A DNA stretch of 64,000 bases. It comes from Effrenium voratum. Its lineage: Eukaryota > Sar > Dinophyceae > Suessiales > Symbiodiniaceae. The notes under the pieces were generated by a model that ran no database searches, was not told the DNA's origin, and saw nothing but the letters and a program-made list of their open reading frames with translations. The translations under genes and the position numbers were made by a program. Position 1 is the first letter of the stretch. Each line of letters opens with the position of its first letter. Below are positions 52,970-64,000 of this stretch, one piece after another. The stretch lies in the NCBI GenBank assembly GCA_963377175.1, contig CAUJNA010000467.1:1-64000 (forward strand), written 5' to 3'.

Positions 52970-54664
52970 ATCAACAAATTGTTGCATTGCAACACAACAC
53001 TGGCATGCTGAGCTAGCCATGGTGTGGGCAGAAGTAGCTGGTTACGCGACTTCTTGGGCAGGGTGCCCTTCGCCCGGCCCGTGAATCATCAGACCAGCAG
53101 AAACCGGACCATTGACGGAGTCCTTACCTTTGACACACTCCCATGAGTGGTTCCCTGATGCATTGCGCCGTTCTCGAACATGCACGAAGCGACAACTTGC
53201 TGGCTGCGAAGGACTTACTGTCACTCTCTGTAAGAGGGTTCTAATTTTCGGGCTTCGATTGGTGGCAACGGTGAAATACCTTTGAATCAATTTGATTGAA
53301 CTAGCCCCTTTTGGGATTGGCCGGCCCCATTTCGGGGAACCCTCAACAATTGTAACATAGGATGACTGGCAGCCTTGATTATACCCCGCAAATAAAGGGC
53401 CTGTAATCTTGGCTTTTGCGGATAGCCAGGGATATCACTTACGAAAGGTGACCACACCTGTTAGCTCACAGGCCAGGCAGCCAACCCAGCGGAATCAGGC
53501 TACATGCTGCAAGCTCGAGGTCGATGCAAAAAGCTAAAGTTGACAATTGCTTACCTGAGTTCCCCTTGAACACTTTTACAGCTAGGCTTGCTACTCTTGC
53601 CCGTTTAATATGGTCACCTATCAAAATCAATGATATTCCAACCTCTCTCAATTCACAAATGCACCAAACAGTGTCATTTGTACGCGCACACACACACAAA
53701 ATCTTCCAGTACTAAAATGGAATCCGGACATTCACCCGAAACCAAAACTCCAGGCACCCATGGGAAGGCATTCTGGCCATTTGACTTCTGTGGACAAAGG
53801 CGCATATTTTCTCAAGGCAACCCAGGGAACATGGTGAATGCACCCTCCGCGCTTTTGCTTTTGCTTTGCTGGAAACACCCCAGCCCAGCCCTGTGGGAAT
53901 TTAATGGGATGTATCAACACCATAAGGTGAATTGTTTAATTCCACAAGACCTCCAGAGGATTTCTATGGGAAAAAGGAACCCTTTTGCTGGTAGTTGAAT
54001 TTAAAAGGGGCGTAGCCTTCTTGGTGTCTGGATCCAGGTTCGAGGAGAATCTACGAACCCCCCCCCCCGCCCCGGGCCTGCGTGTCGATCAGCGTGCTGC
54101 AAGGTCCATGGGAGCGGGTGAGGTAAGTCGTGACGGCAAAGCGACATGGAGGCTTGTTCACCTGCTTAGGATCTCTATGAAATACATAGCCAGTCTCAAA
54201 ATACTTCTGGGGGAGTTTTGGGGGATTATATTTTGAGCACGCAAAAGGACATCAACGTGTCTCACAGAGTTCAACCGTTTCTTTTTAAGATTTGCCCAAC
54301 GCGTAGCTGAGTTGAGCATCTTTGCCGCCTTGGAGGGAGCTAGGCTTGGAAGATTGCGCTTGGATTGTTCAGGGTCAAGCTGCGGCCTGTGTCACCGGTG
54401 AACTAGGAAGCTGGAAGCTTGCTGTCCTGACGACGGCATGACGGAGTATCCCCTGAATGTTTGAAAGGCAGGCTTAGACCGAGTGCAAGAAAATAATTGG
54501 GGTACTTTTCAAACATAGGAAGCATTTGGGCCCCCAATCGCTGGTTTCTTTTGCGCATAGAACAGCCCGCCGCCCCCACGAAACTGTCCAAGTCTAAGTC
54601 ATATTCATATCAGCGCGCTGGAAGGTTGTCCCATGTAGCCTTCAACAAAACCCATGCACCGAGC
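52970..54664. other. Unassigned sequence, no gene seen
   Basis: Short frames only on both strands. A C-run lies at about 54059-54069. Confidence 0.4.
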
Positions 54665-55455
54665 CGATGAATAGACATAATTTTTGTTAAAAAAAATAAT
54701 TATTGAATATAATAAGCTTAATATATTTAAATAATATTATAAGTATAGTAGGATTAATAATCTAAATTTTATTAAAAATTAACATAATAAAATATAGATT
54801 AATAATTAATAAACAAATAATAAATATACATATTTGTTATATATTGTATATTCAAAAATGGAAAAGTATTCATATTTTAACAATTTAAATTTATAAATAT
54901 TATAATCAAATTTATAATATTATATCCTATCAAAATTAATAAACCATAAATATCTTATTATATTCAAAATTTCTTTATAACAAAACAACTCAAAACCTTC
55001 CTTCCCAAATAACCAACCTCAACACCAACAAGAAAATCACCATATACAAAAAAACCAACCTGTATATCATAACCAATCACCAAACCAACACCAAAACCAA
55101 GCATAACCATAAAATACCAACATAAAAGGTAAAATACAATATCAAAATAAACAAAAAACAATGAACATTGCTTCCTTTTTTATCATCTCCTAATATAAAA
55201 TCAATATTTAATTAATAAATATGCCGAATTTATCAAAAGCCCAACATAATCTAACTCCCCGATTAGCAATTCCTTCTAACGTTCCCAAAAAATCCCCAAA
55301 TCCAGTAATAATCAAAAAATACGATCATACCAACAAGAAAATTACACTCTCAATATTTTCTCGAATTTACCAAAAACCCAAACAAAATCCCAAAAATCTT
55401 GTTCCCCCAAATTAGCATGTTCGTATTTATCATAATATCAACAAACAACATTGTT
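54665..55455. other. Second AT-rich island with strand asymmetry
   Basis: 54665-54960 is almost pure A/T. 54960-55150 is A- and C-rich on the plus strand with hardly any G. 55221-55415 has an open frame (MPNLSKAQHNLTPRLAIPSN) of 64 codons with no family. The boundaries with normal-composition DNA are sharp on both sides. It shares no sequence I could see with the viral island, though the composition is similar. Confidence 0.65.
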
Positions 55456-56030
55456 GTTAATACTCTCTCTCTCTCTGCCGTTGCGTCCAGAGGGTCTTGA
55501 CTCAGCAAGGCAACAAAAAAGGCGCCCACTCATATTCAGGGGCACCCAAAACATAGCAGGATAGCCAGGGCAGACATCAAGTAGGAGCCACCAGGATTCC
55601 ACCTCGGCCTACCGTCATCCTCCGCCTCCAGGCATCCGGACATGGTGACACTTCAACGACAACGCACCTTCGAGCAACTTCCGCACAGGGCACTCGTCAG
55701 AAACAGACACGCGAAACGACGAGGAGCCACACAACAAAATTAGCACATGAAACGTTCTCCCCCAAATGTGTTGCAAAATGCAATCCAACATATCTTACAA
55801 AGTGACATGCGCCAACTGCCCAGCAGTCCACTGCTCCCACCCGCAAGTTCTGCTCAGACGCGCAACCACCACATGCTCCTCCCAGCACACTGCAAGCCAA
55901 ATCTCCCCGCCATTGAAGAGGCCCTGCACATCCCTCCACCTCGTACCCAAATAGGCCGCCGCATTGGGAACCGACACAACATTGGCGTCCAGGGAAAGAG
56001 TACACCCATAGTGCGCAAGCCATTCGGGTT

Positions 56031-57842
56031 TCAGAGACTGCCAGTACACGCGTCATGGGGAATGCTTTGCTTCGCCAGGAAAGTCAACAGAGTTTTGTGC
56101 CCCACATTCTGGGGCCCACGTCGCAATCCTCTGGCTCCATTCACCCTATGAGACGAGCGAAAAGAAAGCAAAGCTCCCAACAGCAAATCATCACACGGTC
56201 GCTGGAAAACATGCCCAGCCCAATCCCAAATACATGATGCCAGCAACTCATCCCAGGTCTGCATACACACGCGAACCCACAATTTCACTGCATGCCGGGC
56301 AAGCGGGATTCCATCAGGGCTTGGGTTGCTCCAGTGAACCGTGACGCGAAGCAGCCAACTCAGCAGCTTGTGGAAAGTGGGCCGCGTAGGCCGCAAAATG
56401 CACAGGAGCCACGGAATAGACGCCGTCACCAACGAAGAGAACATCTTCAACTTCGAACTTCTGTCAACCTGAGCATGCTTCAAAAGGACTGAGTGGGACA
56501 TAAAGGCCACCAATGCTCGGTGCAGCAGCCGTGCAACCTGGTGGTCATCGTCAGCAGAGAGCTTCAACTTGGTTCCCACAAACATTGCCTCCTGCGCCAA
56601 CTTCAAATTGCCAGCTTCAAGTACGCAGCCTGGCACCGACAGACTCAGAACACAGGTTTTCTGAACATTACAAGTTCTGCAGCATGCGGGGCGTAAGGCG
56701 GCGGTACTGCAAAGGCGTTGCAAAGAACGCAGTTGCACAAACCACAAGCCCCACAATGTGCTGTTGATGGTCACAAAAGGGGCCTGCTCCCCATTGGCCT
56801 CCCAAAAGCCCAATAGCTGAACAAGGCAGGGGAATGCGACGCTCCTTGTTGCACACCCACCCTTTGCTGCACACACCATTCAACGTCCAAAAGATGGAAT
56901 CGCAGCTCCGAGTGTGACAAAACATGAGCCAGCAACAAAATGGGATCGACCAGTATGGGGTGCCCACTTGCGCTTCATCCACTGCAAAACGGAAACGACG
57001 TTGAGACTGTCATAGGCCCCAGATATATCCAGCTTGACTGCCACAACGGGAGCTCCAACATGACTTACCTCCTGCAAGGCAACATTGGCCAGGTAAGCAG
57101 CATCCGCAACTCCACGCCCTTTAGCAGCACCAAAGCAACACTTGGGTGTCTACCACATCTTCAGCAATCGGCACACATCAAGTTTCGTGAGGAGTTTCAA
57201 GAAGACCTCCCCTAACACAATGGGTCTCAAGAGCGTGGCGTTCTTGACAAGAGCTGCCTTGGGCAGCAGAATCACCCACCCGACAAGGAGCCCAGTGGTG
57301 TTGAGGAACTCTGGAAGAGACAAAATTCCATCCATGCCTGAGGAATGCAGTGCCACTTGTTGAAGCAGTTCCACTGACACCTTGCCCCTTCTCATCTGAC
57401 TCAAACAAGAGCGCACCTCCTCTGCCTGAAAAATCGAGTCACCGGTTTCCATGCCATTGAACAGCTCAAGCACCTCATTGACATGGTCATGCTCAAACTT
57501 GCGCCGACAATGCTGCTCGACTTCTGCCACAACTTGAGTCCTGGAGCCGTGACATGCGACTAGCATAGGCCAAAGCGCCGAGGACAGCGACTGACGTCTT
57601 TGCAACATCCTTCGCGCTTGCCAATTTCCACCCGCAGCTTGGCGAACCAAGATTTGCTGCCATGCATTCTTAGCCACTCGCCGGGCTTCGCAGACCGCCT
57701 GGGAAAGTCTCAAGCGCTGATCTTTGTCAAAACACACAGATCTGTCCCGACACATCTGCTTTGCCTCTGGAGGGTCCACATAACGCATAGACTGTACCGG
57801 CGCACAAGCATCAGCCGATAGCCCAGCGCTCGCAGTCGACAA
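56031..57842 (-). pseudogene. LINE reverse transcriptase and C-terminal region, decayed
   Basis: The frame 57842-57150 contains LRLSQAVCEARRVAKNAWQQ, SCLSQMRRGKVSVELLQQVA, LLVGWVILLPKAALVKNATL and LRPIVLGEVFLKLLTKLD, the early RT blocks. VAVKLDISGAYDSLN (57062-57017) is motif A with its catalytic Asp. In the next region, the sequence where the YADD-type motif C belongs reads GLVVCATAFFAT, so the Asp pair seems to be lost. The frame 56879-56031 encodes a helical C-terminal region (KLKMFSSLVTASIPWLLCIL, then WDWAGHVFQRP) as seen after RT in such elements. Confidence 0.75.
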
Positions 57843-58027
57843 TGCACCGAGCCCGCAGTTCTGTCCTGTCTAGCCCAGGTGGCTACAACATCGGCTTTCG
57901 CTACTCTCATCTTTCTCGGAATTCCGCTCCACATAGTTCTCCGGACTGGAACCAAGAAATCACATTGCACACACGCATGGTCAACCCGCAAGAGGTCCTT
58001 CAAGTCACTTCTGACAGAATACGTTTT

Positions 58028-58780
58028 TCATGGGCAGTCATCATCCATGCTACCAGCACCAGCAGTAACCGATGCGCAAAAGGATTGATTGCAAGAAATA
58101 TAATCTATGGGTCTTCTCCGCCACGTGGGGTGGGCACCCGAAGACAACAGGGTAGTCCCAAGACAAACTAGCAAGGAGCAGACAGCAATGCCTCTCTCAG
58201 ACCCATGATCGTCTCTGTGCAAATCAAAATTGACATCCCCCATGAGACAACAGGCACTCCTTTGGCAAGAAGGATACTCGTTCCTCCAGAAATACTTTCA
58301 CACGCTGTCAACAAATCCAACAACGGCCGACCCGAATGAGGAAGATGCGCATTGATAACCACGAACTCCTTTCCAAGCAACCGGAGCTGGAGCGCCATGT
58401 GGCTATAGCCAATCGAACATCTGACAATTTCCACATCCCACTCCTCTTCAATACAGATTGCAAGTTGGCGGTGACATCCAATCCGCTTGCAGGATAGCAC
58501 CACAAAGCCATGCATGACCTGGCATTTGAGGTCAGTCGGCTGCCCCACAGTCGAGCCATCACTCCCTTGAGACCGCTCTCCTGCAGAGCAACCAGATGTG
58601 CATCGTTCCCAGTGTCATCAAAGAGCTGGAGAACCCTCTCCCATGGCTTGCCTTGGACCAGCAAGCCAGCTGTACCAAATAATATGAATTCCCATGCAAA
58701 GGACCTTCTGTTGCTTGCCTTCAAGAGAAATGGGAGTTCCAAAGAATCTCCACATCTTGCACTGTCCTAGCGGAGCACTT
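58028..58780 (-). pseudogene. LINE apurinic-type endonuclease domain, frameshifted
   Basis: Across three frames: HLVALQESGLKG (the conserved Glu), FVVINAHLPHSGRP, GDVNFDLHRDD (GDxN), and HPTWRRRPIDYISCNQ. These are the AP-endonuclease/EEP motifs in the right order. The final SDH motif is not identifiable with confidence (a possible MDDDCP). It nicks target DNA in intact elements. Confidence 0.75.
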
Positions 58781-58787
58781 GGAAATC

Positions 58788-59630
58788 TCAAGAAGGTCCG
58801 CTTTGCGCATCCTGAACAAGCACTTTCTCCTGCGTGGCCACCTTCCCGTCCCAGCATCTGCGCACCACCTTGCACTCTCCCAAAAACATCTTCGCATGAG
58901 CCCAGGATGAAACAACCAGGTCTGCACGTTGGATACCCAACTTGTCACCCAAGAACCCTGTAAGTCTGGCCACCGCCTTGCTCACTTGTCTCATGGCAGG
59001 GGTTTTATCCATAGTGCACCACAAAAGAGCTGGGAGCGCTGCCTTCAAAGCATCCCTGAATTCGATCTGCTTGCGGCGCTTCTCGGATGTGAGAATACTA
59101 CCTTGAAAGTTGAGGACCGCCTTGCCAGCTGTTGGGCGCTTTCCGAACAACGTCAACTCAAGCACCTTCTCCTCCAGCTTTGCTTCCTTCAGGATAGCCA
59201 TCAGATCACCCAAAACCTTCCTTCCATCCACCCAAGAAGATGTCGAACGACCCTTCTTCAACAGGAGGAACTGCTCTGAAACTGTCACTCAATCCTGGCG
59301 AGACCGGGGACGTCGGCCTCGATTCATTGAAGGGAGACAATTTCAGCCTGCAGGGCATCCATCCTACTAGAGCTGGCTTCCTTGAACTCCTGCATCTCTG
59401 CCCACATCTTCTCAGTCTTCTCTTCCATGCCCTGCATCTTTTCCGAATTTGCCATCTGTCCCTGCTTCAAGTCCAGCAAAGTCTTGGATACCGGGGCAAG
59501 GTGAGCACTTATGGATGATGCAACTGCCTCCTGGGTTGCTGAGTTGCAGTTGCCTAGGCCGTTTGGAAGGACTTTCATCTTCACCAACATCCAACTCGGT
59601 GAAGGGAACAATCTGTTGATTCTCATCCAT
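58788..59630 (-). pseudogene. LINE N-terminal (ORF1-like) region
   Basis: ATG 59630 opens MDENQQIVPFTELDVGEDES, with a basic SPSKRPRQLQLSN. A frameshift leads to a coiled-coil-like stretch (LDLKQGQMANSEKMQGMEEK, then ASSSRMDALQAEIVSLQ) ending near 59324. The next frame (59288-58788) has VSEQFLLLKKGRSTSSWVDG, GKRPTAGKAVLNFQGSILTS and ALKAALPALLWCTMDKTPAM. Coiled coil plus a basic domain is usual for LINE ORF1 products; specific homology is not established. Confidence 0.55.
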
Positions 59631-59639
59631 CAGGAAATC

Positions 59640-62600
59640 GGTGAAAACCCTAAGGCAAGAAACTCCACCCTACTGGCAACTTGGCTTTGAGCCGCAATTG
59701 TTAATACTAATTCTTATCATTCTATCACATGTTTATATTTCTATATATATCCGACAAAGTTATGTATAGCCGTGTATATATATATATATATATGTATAGA
59801 TATATACATATATGTGCACATATATAAATTAACGATGTGTATCCTGTCAAAATATAAATATAATCGCTTCCAACAAGCAAATAATATCAAATATTCTTTA
59901 TCAATGCTATATTTCTGCTAAGCACGTGTTATCCAATATTTTGTTAGAATTGGTGCTCATGAATCCCTTAGCCATTCGTGAAACAATTCCAAATTTGCTT
60001 GCCACACACAATGCCTGCCCAACAAGAAAGAGTGAGGAGTGTAGGCACACACACATGGTCGCAAGTGGGACCAATCTAAGCAGCTGAGAAGGGATCTTTC
60101 CAAGGAAGGGGCTCCCAAGGGCCGTTGCCAGCGAACATCTTGCTAGTGGGTGAGGAGTCTTGAAGCGCAGCTTGAACATCAATTCAGATCTTGCGGGGCT
60201 GGGCAACGACCTGCTAAAACCTTTCTGTTCCGTCGGAAAACTCTGCTGCCTCGAGTGAACTCATCGGCTCGTACTTTGGCGCCCTTTCTCACGGCGAGAA
60301 GCGCCGACCCAGGCTGCGTAAGCGCTGCTCACAAATGCGTCCTTTGGTCATGGAAGCCGGGGCCAACGTCGGTTGCAATGGCCATGGAACAAGAAGGGCA
60401 CATGTTTTCGGCTCACGCGAAAGGGATCACCCATCCAAGCAAGCAAGGGATTCGCTCCGAATACTTTGAACATCCGGACAAGGCGCCACCCTGTGAACCC
60501 GGCTGGCCATTGAGATGATTTCCGCTCCTTACAGGGACCCCCAGTCTAAAGGTCATACATGAGTGTGCGTGCTTGCAAGGAGACTCTTTCTTGGCTTGTC
60601 TTGACGGGGCAAAGAAATTCGGCGCTTTGACCGTGGCAAAGGCCAAGCAGGACATGTTTCTTTTTTTTAATATATATATATATATATGTATGAAACCAAA
60701 AGGGACCTGACCCATGTTGCAGCGTTTCACCCCTCACTTCCTGAGCCGATTGGCTAGAAAAAGCAAACCCACCTGAGTTCCCAATGCGCGTAGGATGCGC
60801 TAGAAGTGAGCTCGGCCAGGGCTTGAAGGCCAAAATTAGCCACACTTGGCCCAGGTGATGCTGAAAGTCTAATCTTTGAACTCTAGGGAAGGCATACCTC
60901 CATTTGCTTAAGTCCCCTGGAAAAAAACTATTCTTAACAGTAGTGAAATCGATCCCCTTGAAACCAACAGGGGGAAACAAACATATTGTAAAACAAACCA
61001 ACCGGGGAGAAAAAAATATATATATATATATTTATATATATTTATTATTACTATTATTTTTTATTATTATTATTGTTATTATTATTGAAAACAAAACACA
61101 TATTCTTGAGTCACATCTCACTCCGAGGCCAAGGGGCGCTTCTGCTGCTCCGCCCGAAGCTGTTCTTCAGCCTGGCAGCTGAGGCTTCCCTTGCGCCTTT
61201 GGAGTGGGAGGGCTGTGGAGTGATGGAGTTGGTGGGTGGAGTCGCCTTTGCGTTTTTGAGGGTTCTCTCGCTTCCTCTCTGCCGTTGCGTTCGTTTCTTG
61301 ACTCAGCAACAGCAGCGCTCCCCGAGAAGGGTGCCCCCTTCTTTGGTTCTCCCGAAGTGGACAGTAATGTGGTTTACTTACGGCTCCACTTGCGGCTTCT
61401 ATGTTGGATGCAAACCGTAGGTTGCTAACAACTTGCTTACTTGGCCGAACGCCCAAGTAGGATCCAACGGGGTCCTACTGCAACCCCTGGCCCCCAGGTG
61501 CAACCGAGTGGTGCGCAATCCTAGCGTTCCAAGTGTCCTCCAAATTTTGGGCCTCAGCAAGGCGGGAAGTTCAGCTCTCATTTGGGGAAGGCGGAGAGGG
61601 AGGACCAGAAGAAGGGAACGGGAACTTGGGGAGAAGCGGCGAAGGGGCCACACAAAACCTATGCCCCCCCCCCAAAAAAAAAACGTGCTTGTTCTCTCTC
61701 CCTCTCTCTTTGTCCTCTGTTGCCAAGGCAACCATGTAACAATACTGAAACTACGCTTCTCGTAGCCCACAAATCTCAAAGAAGCAATGGAGCACTAAGA
61801 CAAGAATGCCCATCAACTTCCTTCTGTCCGGCACAGATATTAATAACCTACAGCGCCAACCTGAAACTAGGTCCGGACCCAAGAAACCCTTGTAAGTCGC
61901 GACTCAGTTCAGACTAATCCTGACCTGGCAGCTTAGGCCCCAAAAGGGTTCACGATCATCACTGCCAACCTGAAGCGACCGACAAACAAGTTCTTGACCA
62001 TGGCACAGAGCAGAAGCGGCAATGCCATCAGGGTTCCTAAGCATTCTTTAGAGCGCATCCGGCCCTTTTGGGTCGAACAAGGGCCCAGATTTCCCCAGCA
62101 AGCATCGCCCACCAAGCGAATCACAGGTAGCAAAGCTGCTGCTTGCAAAGGGTGCCCCTTCATCTGTGAAGTGTGCCAACACCTGAAAGAAAAAACAAGC
62201 CAAGCTCGCAAATTGTAGCAAAGGGTCCCACCCATTTTGGGGAGATCCAGCCAATTTAAAGAGACAAAGTCATATAAGACCGCCTCAGTTTAGCATCCTC
62301 TTGATCGAGCTAAGCCACTCGCCGTGTGGACAGCTCAGAAATCCATTTCGCACCAGCTAAGAAATCTGGAATAGTTTGATTCCCCTGCAAATGCCAACAA
62401 GCAATTTCGTGGTGCAGGATTTCGTCATGTTTCGTGCATCTGTAATGCGAAAAGACAAAATCCTGCAGGCCGACCCTACAATGTCCCAAGGCCAAAGCAG
62501 GAAAACACTACACTAGCCTCCCACCAACAAACTCTTGGCGCACAAGCAAATCAGTGAGTCAAGTAGTCTTCCAGCATTTTCCTGTGTACCAAGCCATGCT

Positions 62601-64000
62601 TGGTGCCAAGAACACTGCCACCTTGACAGGGTTCCGGTGAAAGGATGCACCCCAAAACCACCTACTTGATGGATTCGGATGCCCTTTTCTTTGCCAAACA
62701 TTTGATGTTTTTTGGTGTAAGCCCAAAAATGCGGCTGCAGATGTCACCACAAAATTTGGGCTTGGACCCCCCCTCCAAAAAAAACTGCCTAGATAGCCAA
62801 GTTGCTGCTTCTTTCAGTCAAGGTTGCCGGTTTTTGGGGCAACGTGGATGGAACAAAGCGATCGCACCCGTGGTCGGCTTCGGCGTCCCGTCCCTACGGC
62901 CCTACGGCTCGGGACGCCCATCGCCGCGGAGTTTTTTGGGTTCGAAGTTCGCCTCAGCGATCCCCCAGCGCAGCGACCTGAGAAACTTGGCGTTCCTCAC
63001 TTCCGATGCAGTGGATGCAAGTATCTGGGTGGTTTTCCCACCAACATGGCAATCCGCAAAAGAAAACGTGGAAAGTCTAGGAACTCAAGAAGTGGCCCCG
63101 TTTCCTTGCGGCTTGCCTTTAAACTGGCAGATTGCCTTCTGGTCGCCCAAGCCAAGGTGAAACGGATTTGAATCATGGGGCAAAGTGGATTTTGTGTTGG
63201 ACACCCGCGTCTTTTCGGAAAGCTACCCAACCCCGGGTTGTTGCAAAGAACGATTGCACAGAACTCGAAACCAGCCTAAACCCTGGAAGTGTTGCTACAA
63301 CAAGCATAATGCGATCGCATACTCCCCTGCAGAATGCATGGGGCCCCATTTGCAAGTGGAGATTCCGCAAAACACAATCTGAAGGAGTGTGTATGACCGA
63401 ATGTACCCAATGAAAAAAAGAAAGACGCCTGCTTCATTTCCCGAAAGCTCGGCCAAAGCAAGCTTCAACCACAAAGAAACCGCAACCAAATGCCCAGCTG
63501 GAGAAGAAACACACAAACCCATCACCCTAAAGGAACAGAGTTGCCTGACGATGTTGAAACTGAAACCCACCAGACACCCAAAGGGGATGTAGGGAATCCT
63601 TTGGGCCCCTCAAAATAAACGTTGTGACGTTTGTGGGCGCCCCTTTAAGCAACGACAAACAAGTGGGTCCTGACGTCAATGAATCAAGGCCAAAACAGGG
63701 GGAGCGTCCGGGCTCTGGGGTTCATCGTGAAGCTGGGGAACGAGGAACCTGCATGCCTGCTGCTTCCTCAGCATGTGTCCATAGGATGGACCGCCTCAAG
63801 TAGAGCACCCCTTCGCTGCCTTCGCTTCCTGGGTCCATGAAAGTGACCGACTCGAAATTTGCTGAGACTCCAACTTAGTGGCGTTCAACAAGGGTCTTCA
63901 ACTTAGAAGATCGAAATAAGCGGAAGACTCTAACACGTCGGAAGGTCGAAGCCAGTTCTCCCCCAAGCCCCAACCCCTACCCACCAACCCAGCCCTCCGG
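59640..64000. other. Unassigned sequence with short AT microsatellites
   Basis: (TA)n tracts lie at 59777-59815, 60668-60688 and 61016-61040, and a TTATTATTA array at 61040-61088. Open frames up to 170 codons (for example 62645-63160) lack motifs and overlap frames on the other strand. I support no gene here. Confidence 0.5.

Larger units (their letters stand above)
55480..59630 (-). mobile_element. Degenerate endonuclease/RT LINE-type retrotransposon
   Basis: On the minus strand the order is an N-terminal ORF1-like region (59630-58790), an apurinic-type endonuclease (58780-58030), an RT (57842-56680) and a C-terminal region (56670-55700). A (CT)n/(GA)n tract at about 55464-55477 lies beyond its 3' end, next to the AT-rich island. 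Multiple stops and frameshifts. A phrase CTCTCTGCCGTTGCGT...TTGACTCAGCAA occurs at its 3' side (55470-55510) and again at 61274-61310. Confidence 0.82.

Noticed and set aside
54964..55161. Hydrophobic 65-codon minus-strand frame resembling a membrane protein
   Set aside because: It results from the G-poor strand asymmetry (T/G-rich codons) and has no family pattern.
1..64000. tRNA, rRNA or telomere repeats
   Set aside because: I looked for cloverleaf-like arms, rRNA phrases and CCCTAA arrays and saw none; a covariance-model scan would be decisive.

Overview
The window looks like nuclear DNA of a dinoflagellate, most likely a symbiodiniacean or close relative. The evidence is a Ty1/copia retrotransposon carrying a cytosine-5 methyltransferase domain, several DUF4116 repeat fragments, relics that resemble the dinoflagellate spliced leader, a degenerate endonuclease/RT LINE, and huge tetra- and pentanucleotide arrays. 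I found no intact host gene. Nearly everything recognisable is a mobile element, a viral insertion, a repeat or a decayed fragment.

Layout. 1-10.3 kb: a Ty1/copia element on the minus strand (gag, protease, methyltransferase, RT/RNase H, third ORF), running off the left edge. Its integrase segment lies in the expected place but on the plus strand, so the element has an internal inversion. 10.4-19.3 kb: simple-sequence DNA ((ACAT)n, (ATTAC)n, (TTAC)n, ATGATG-type and about 90-bp minisatellites), interrupted by a 1.06-kb element with short terminal inverted repeats. 19.3-31.1 kb: decayed DUF4116 cassettes, a second copy of the 1.06-kb element, minisatellites and long stretches without a gene. 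31.1-35.0 kb: an AT-rich island of viral type with a packaging-ATPase fragment, a broken cytosine methyltransferase, small ORFs, repeated promoter-like boxes and many stem-loops. 35.0-39.9 kb: repeats and unassigned DNA. 39945-47574: a 7.63-kb element bounded by perfect 33-bp terminal inverted repeats. It carries three or four decayed ORFs, including a probable transposase-like protein. 47.6-54.7 kb: microsatellites and unassigned DNA. 54.7-55.5 kb: a second AT-rich island. 55.5-59.6 kb: a degenerate LINE on the minus strand. 59.6-64 kb: nothing assignable.

The most unusual signal lies inside the 39.9-47.6 kb element. About 35 short hairpins of the form (N)nCTT-GNNA-AAG(N')n occur there, all in the same orientation. 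Their outer stem bases differ from copy to copy but stay complementary, and most loops fit GNRA. They run through coding and non-coding stretches and in different reading frames. I did not notice a comparable series elsewhere in the window. This looks like selection or a copying process acting at the RNA or single-strand level on this element.

All functional assignments come from motif reading by eye; no database search was run.
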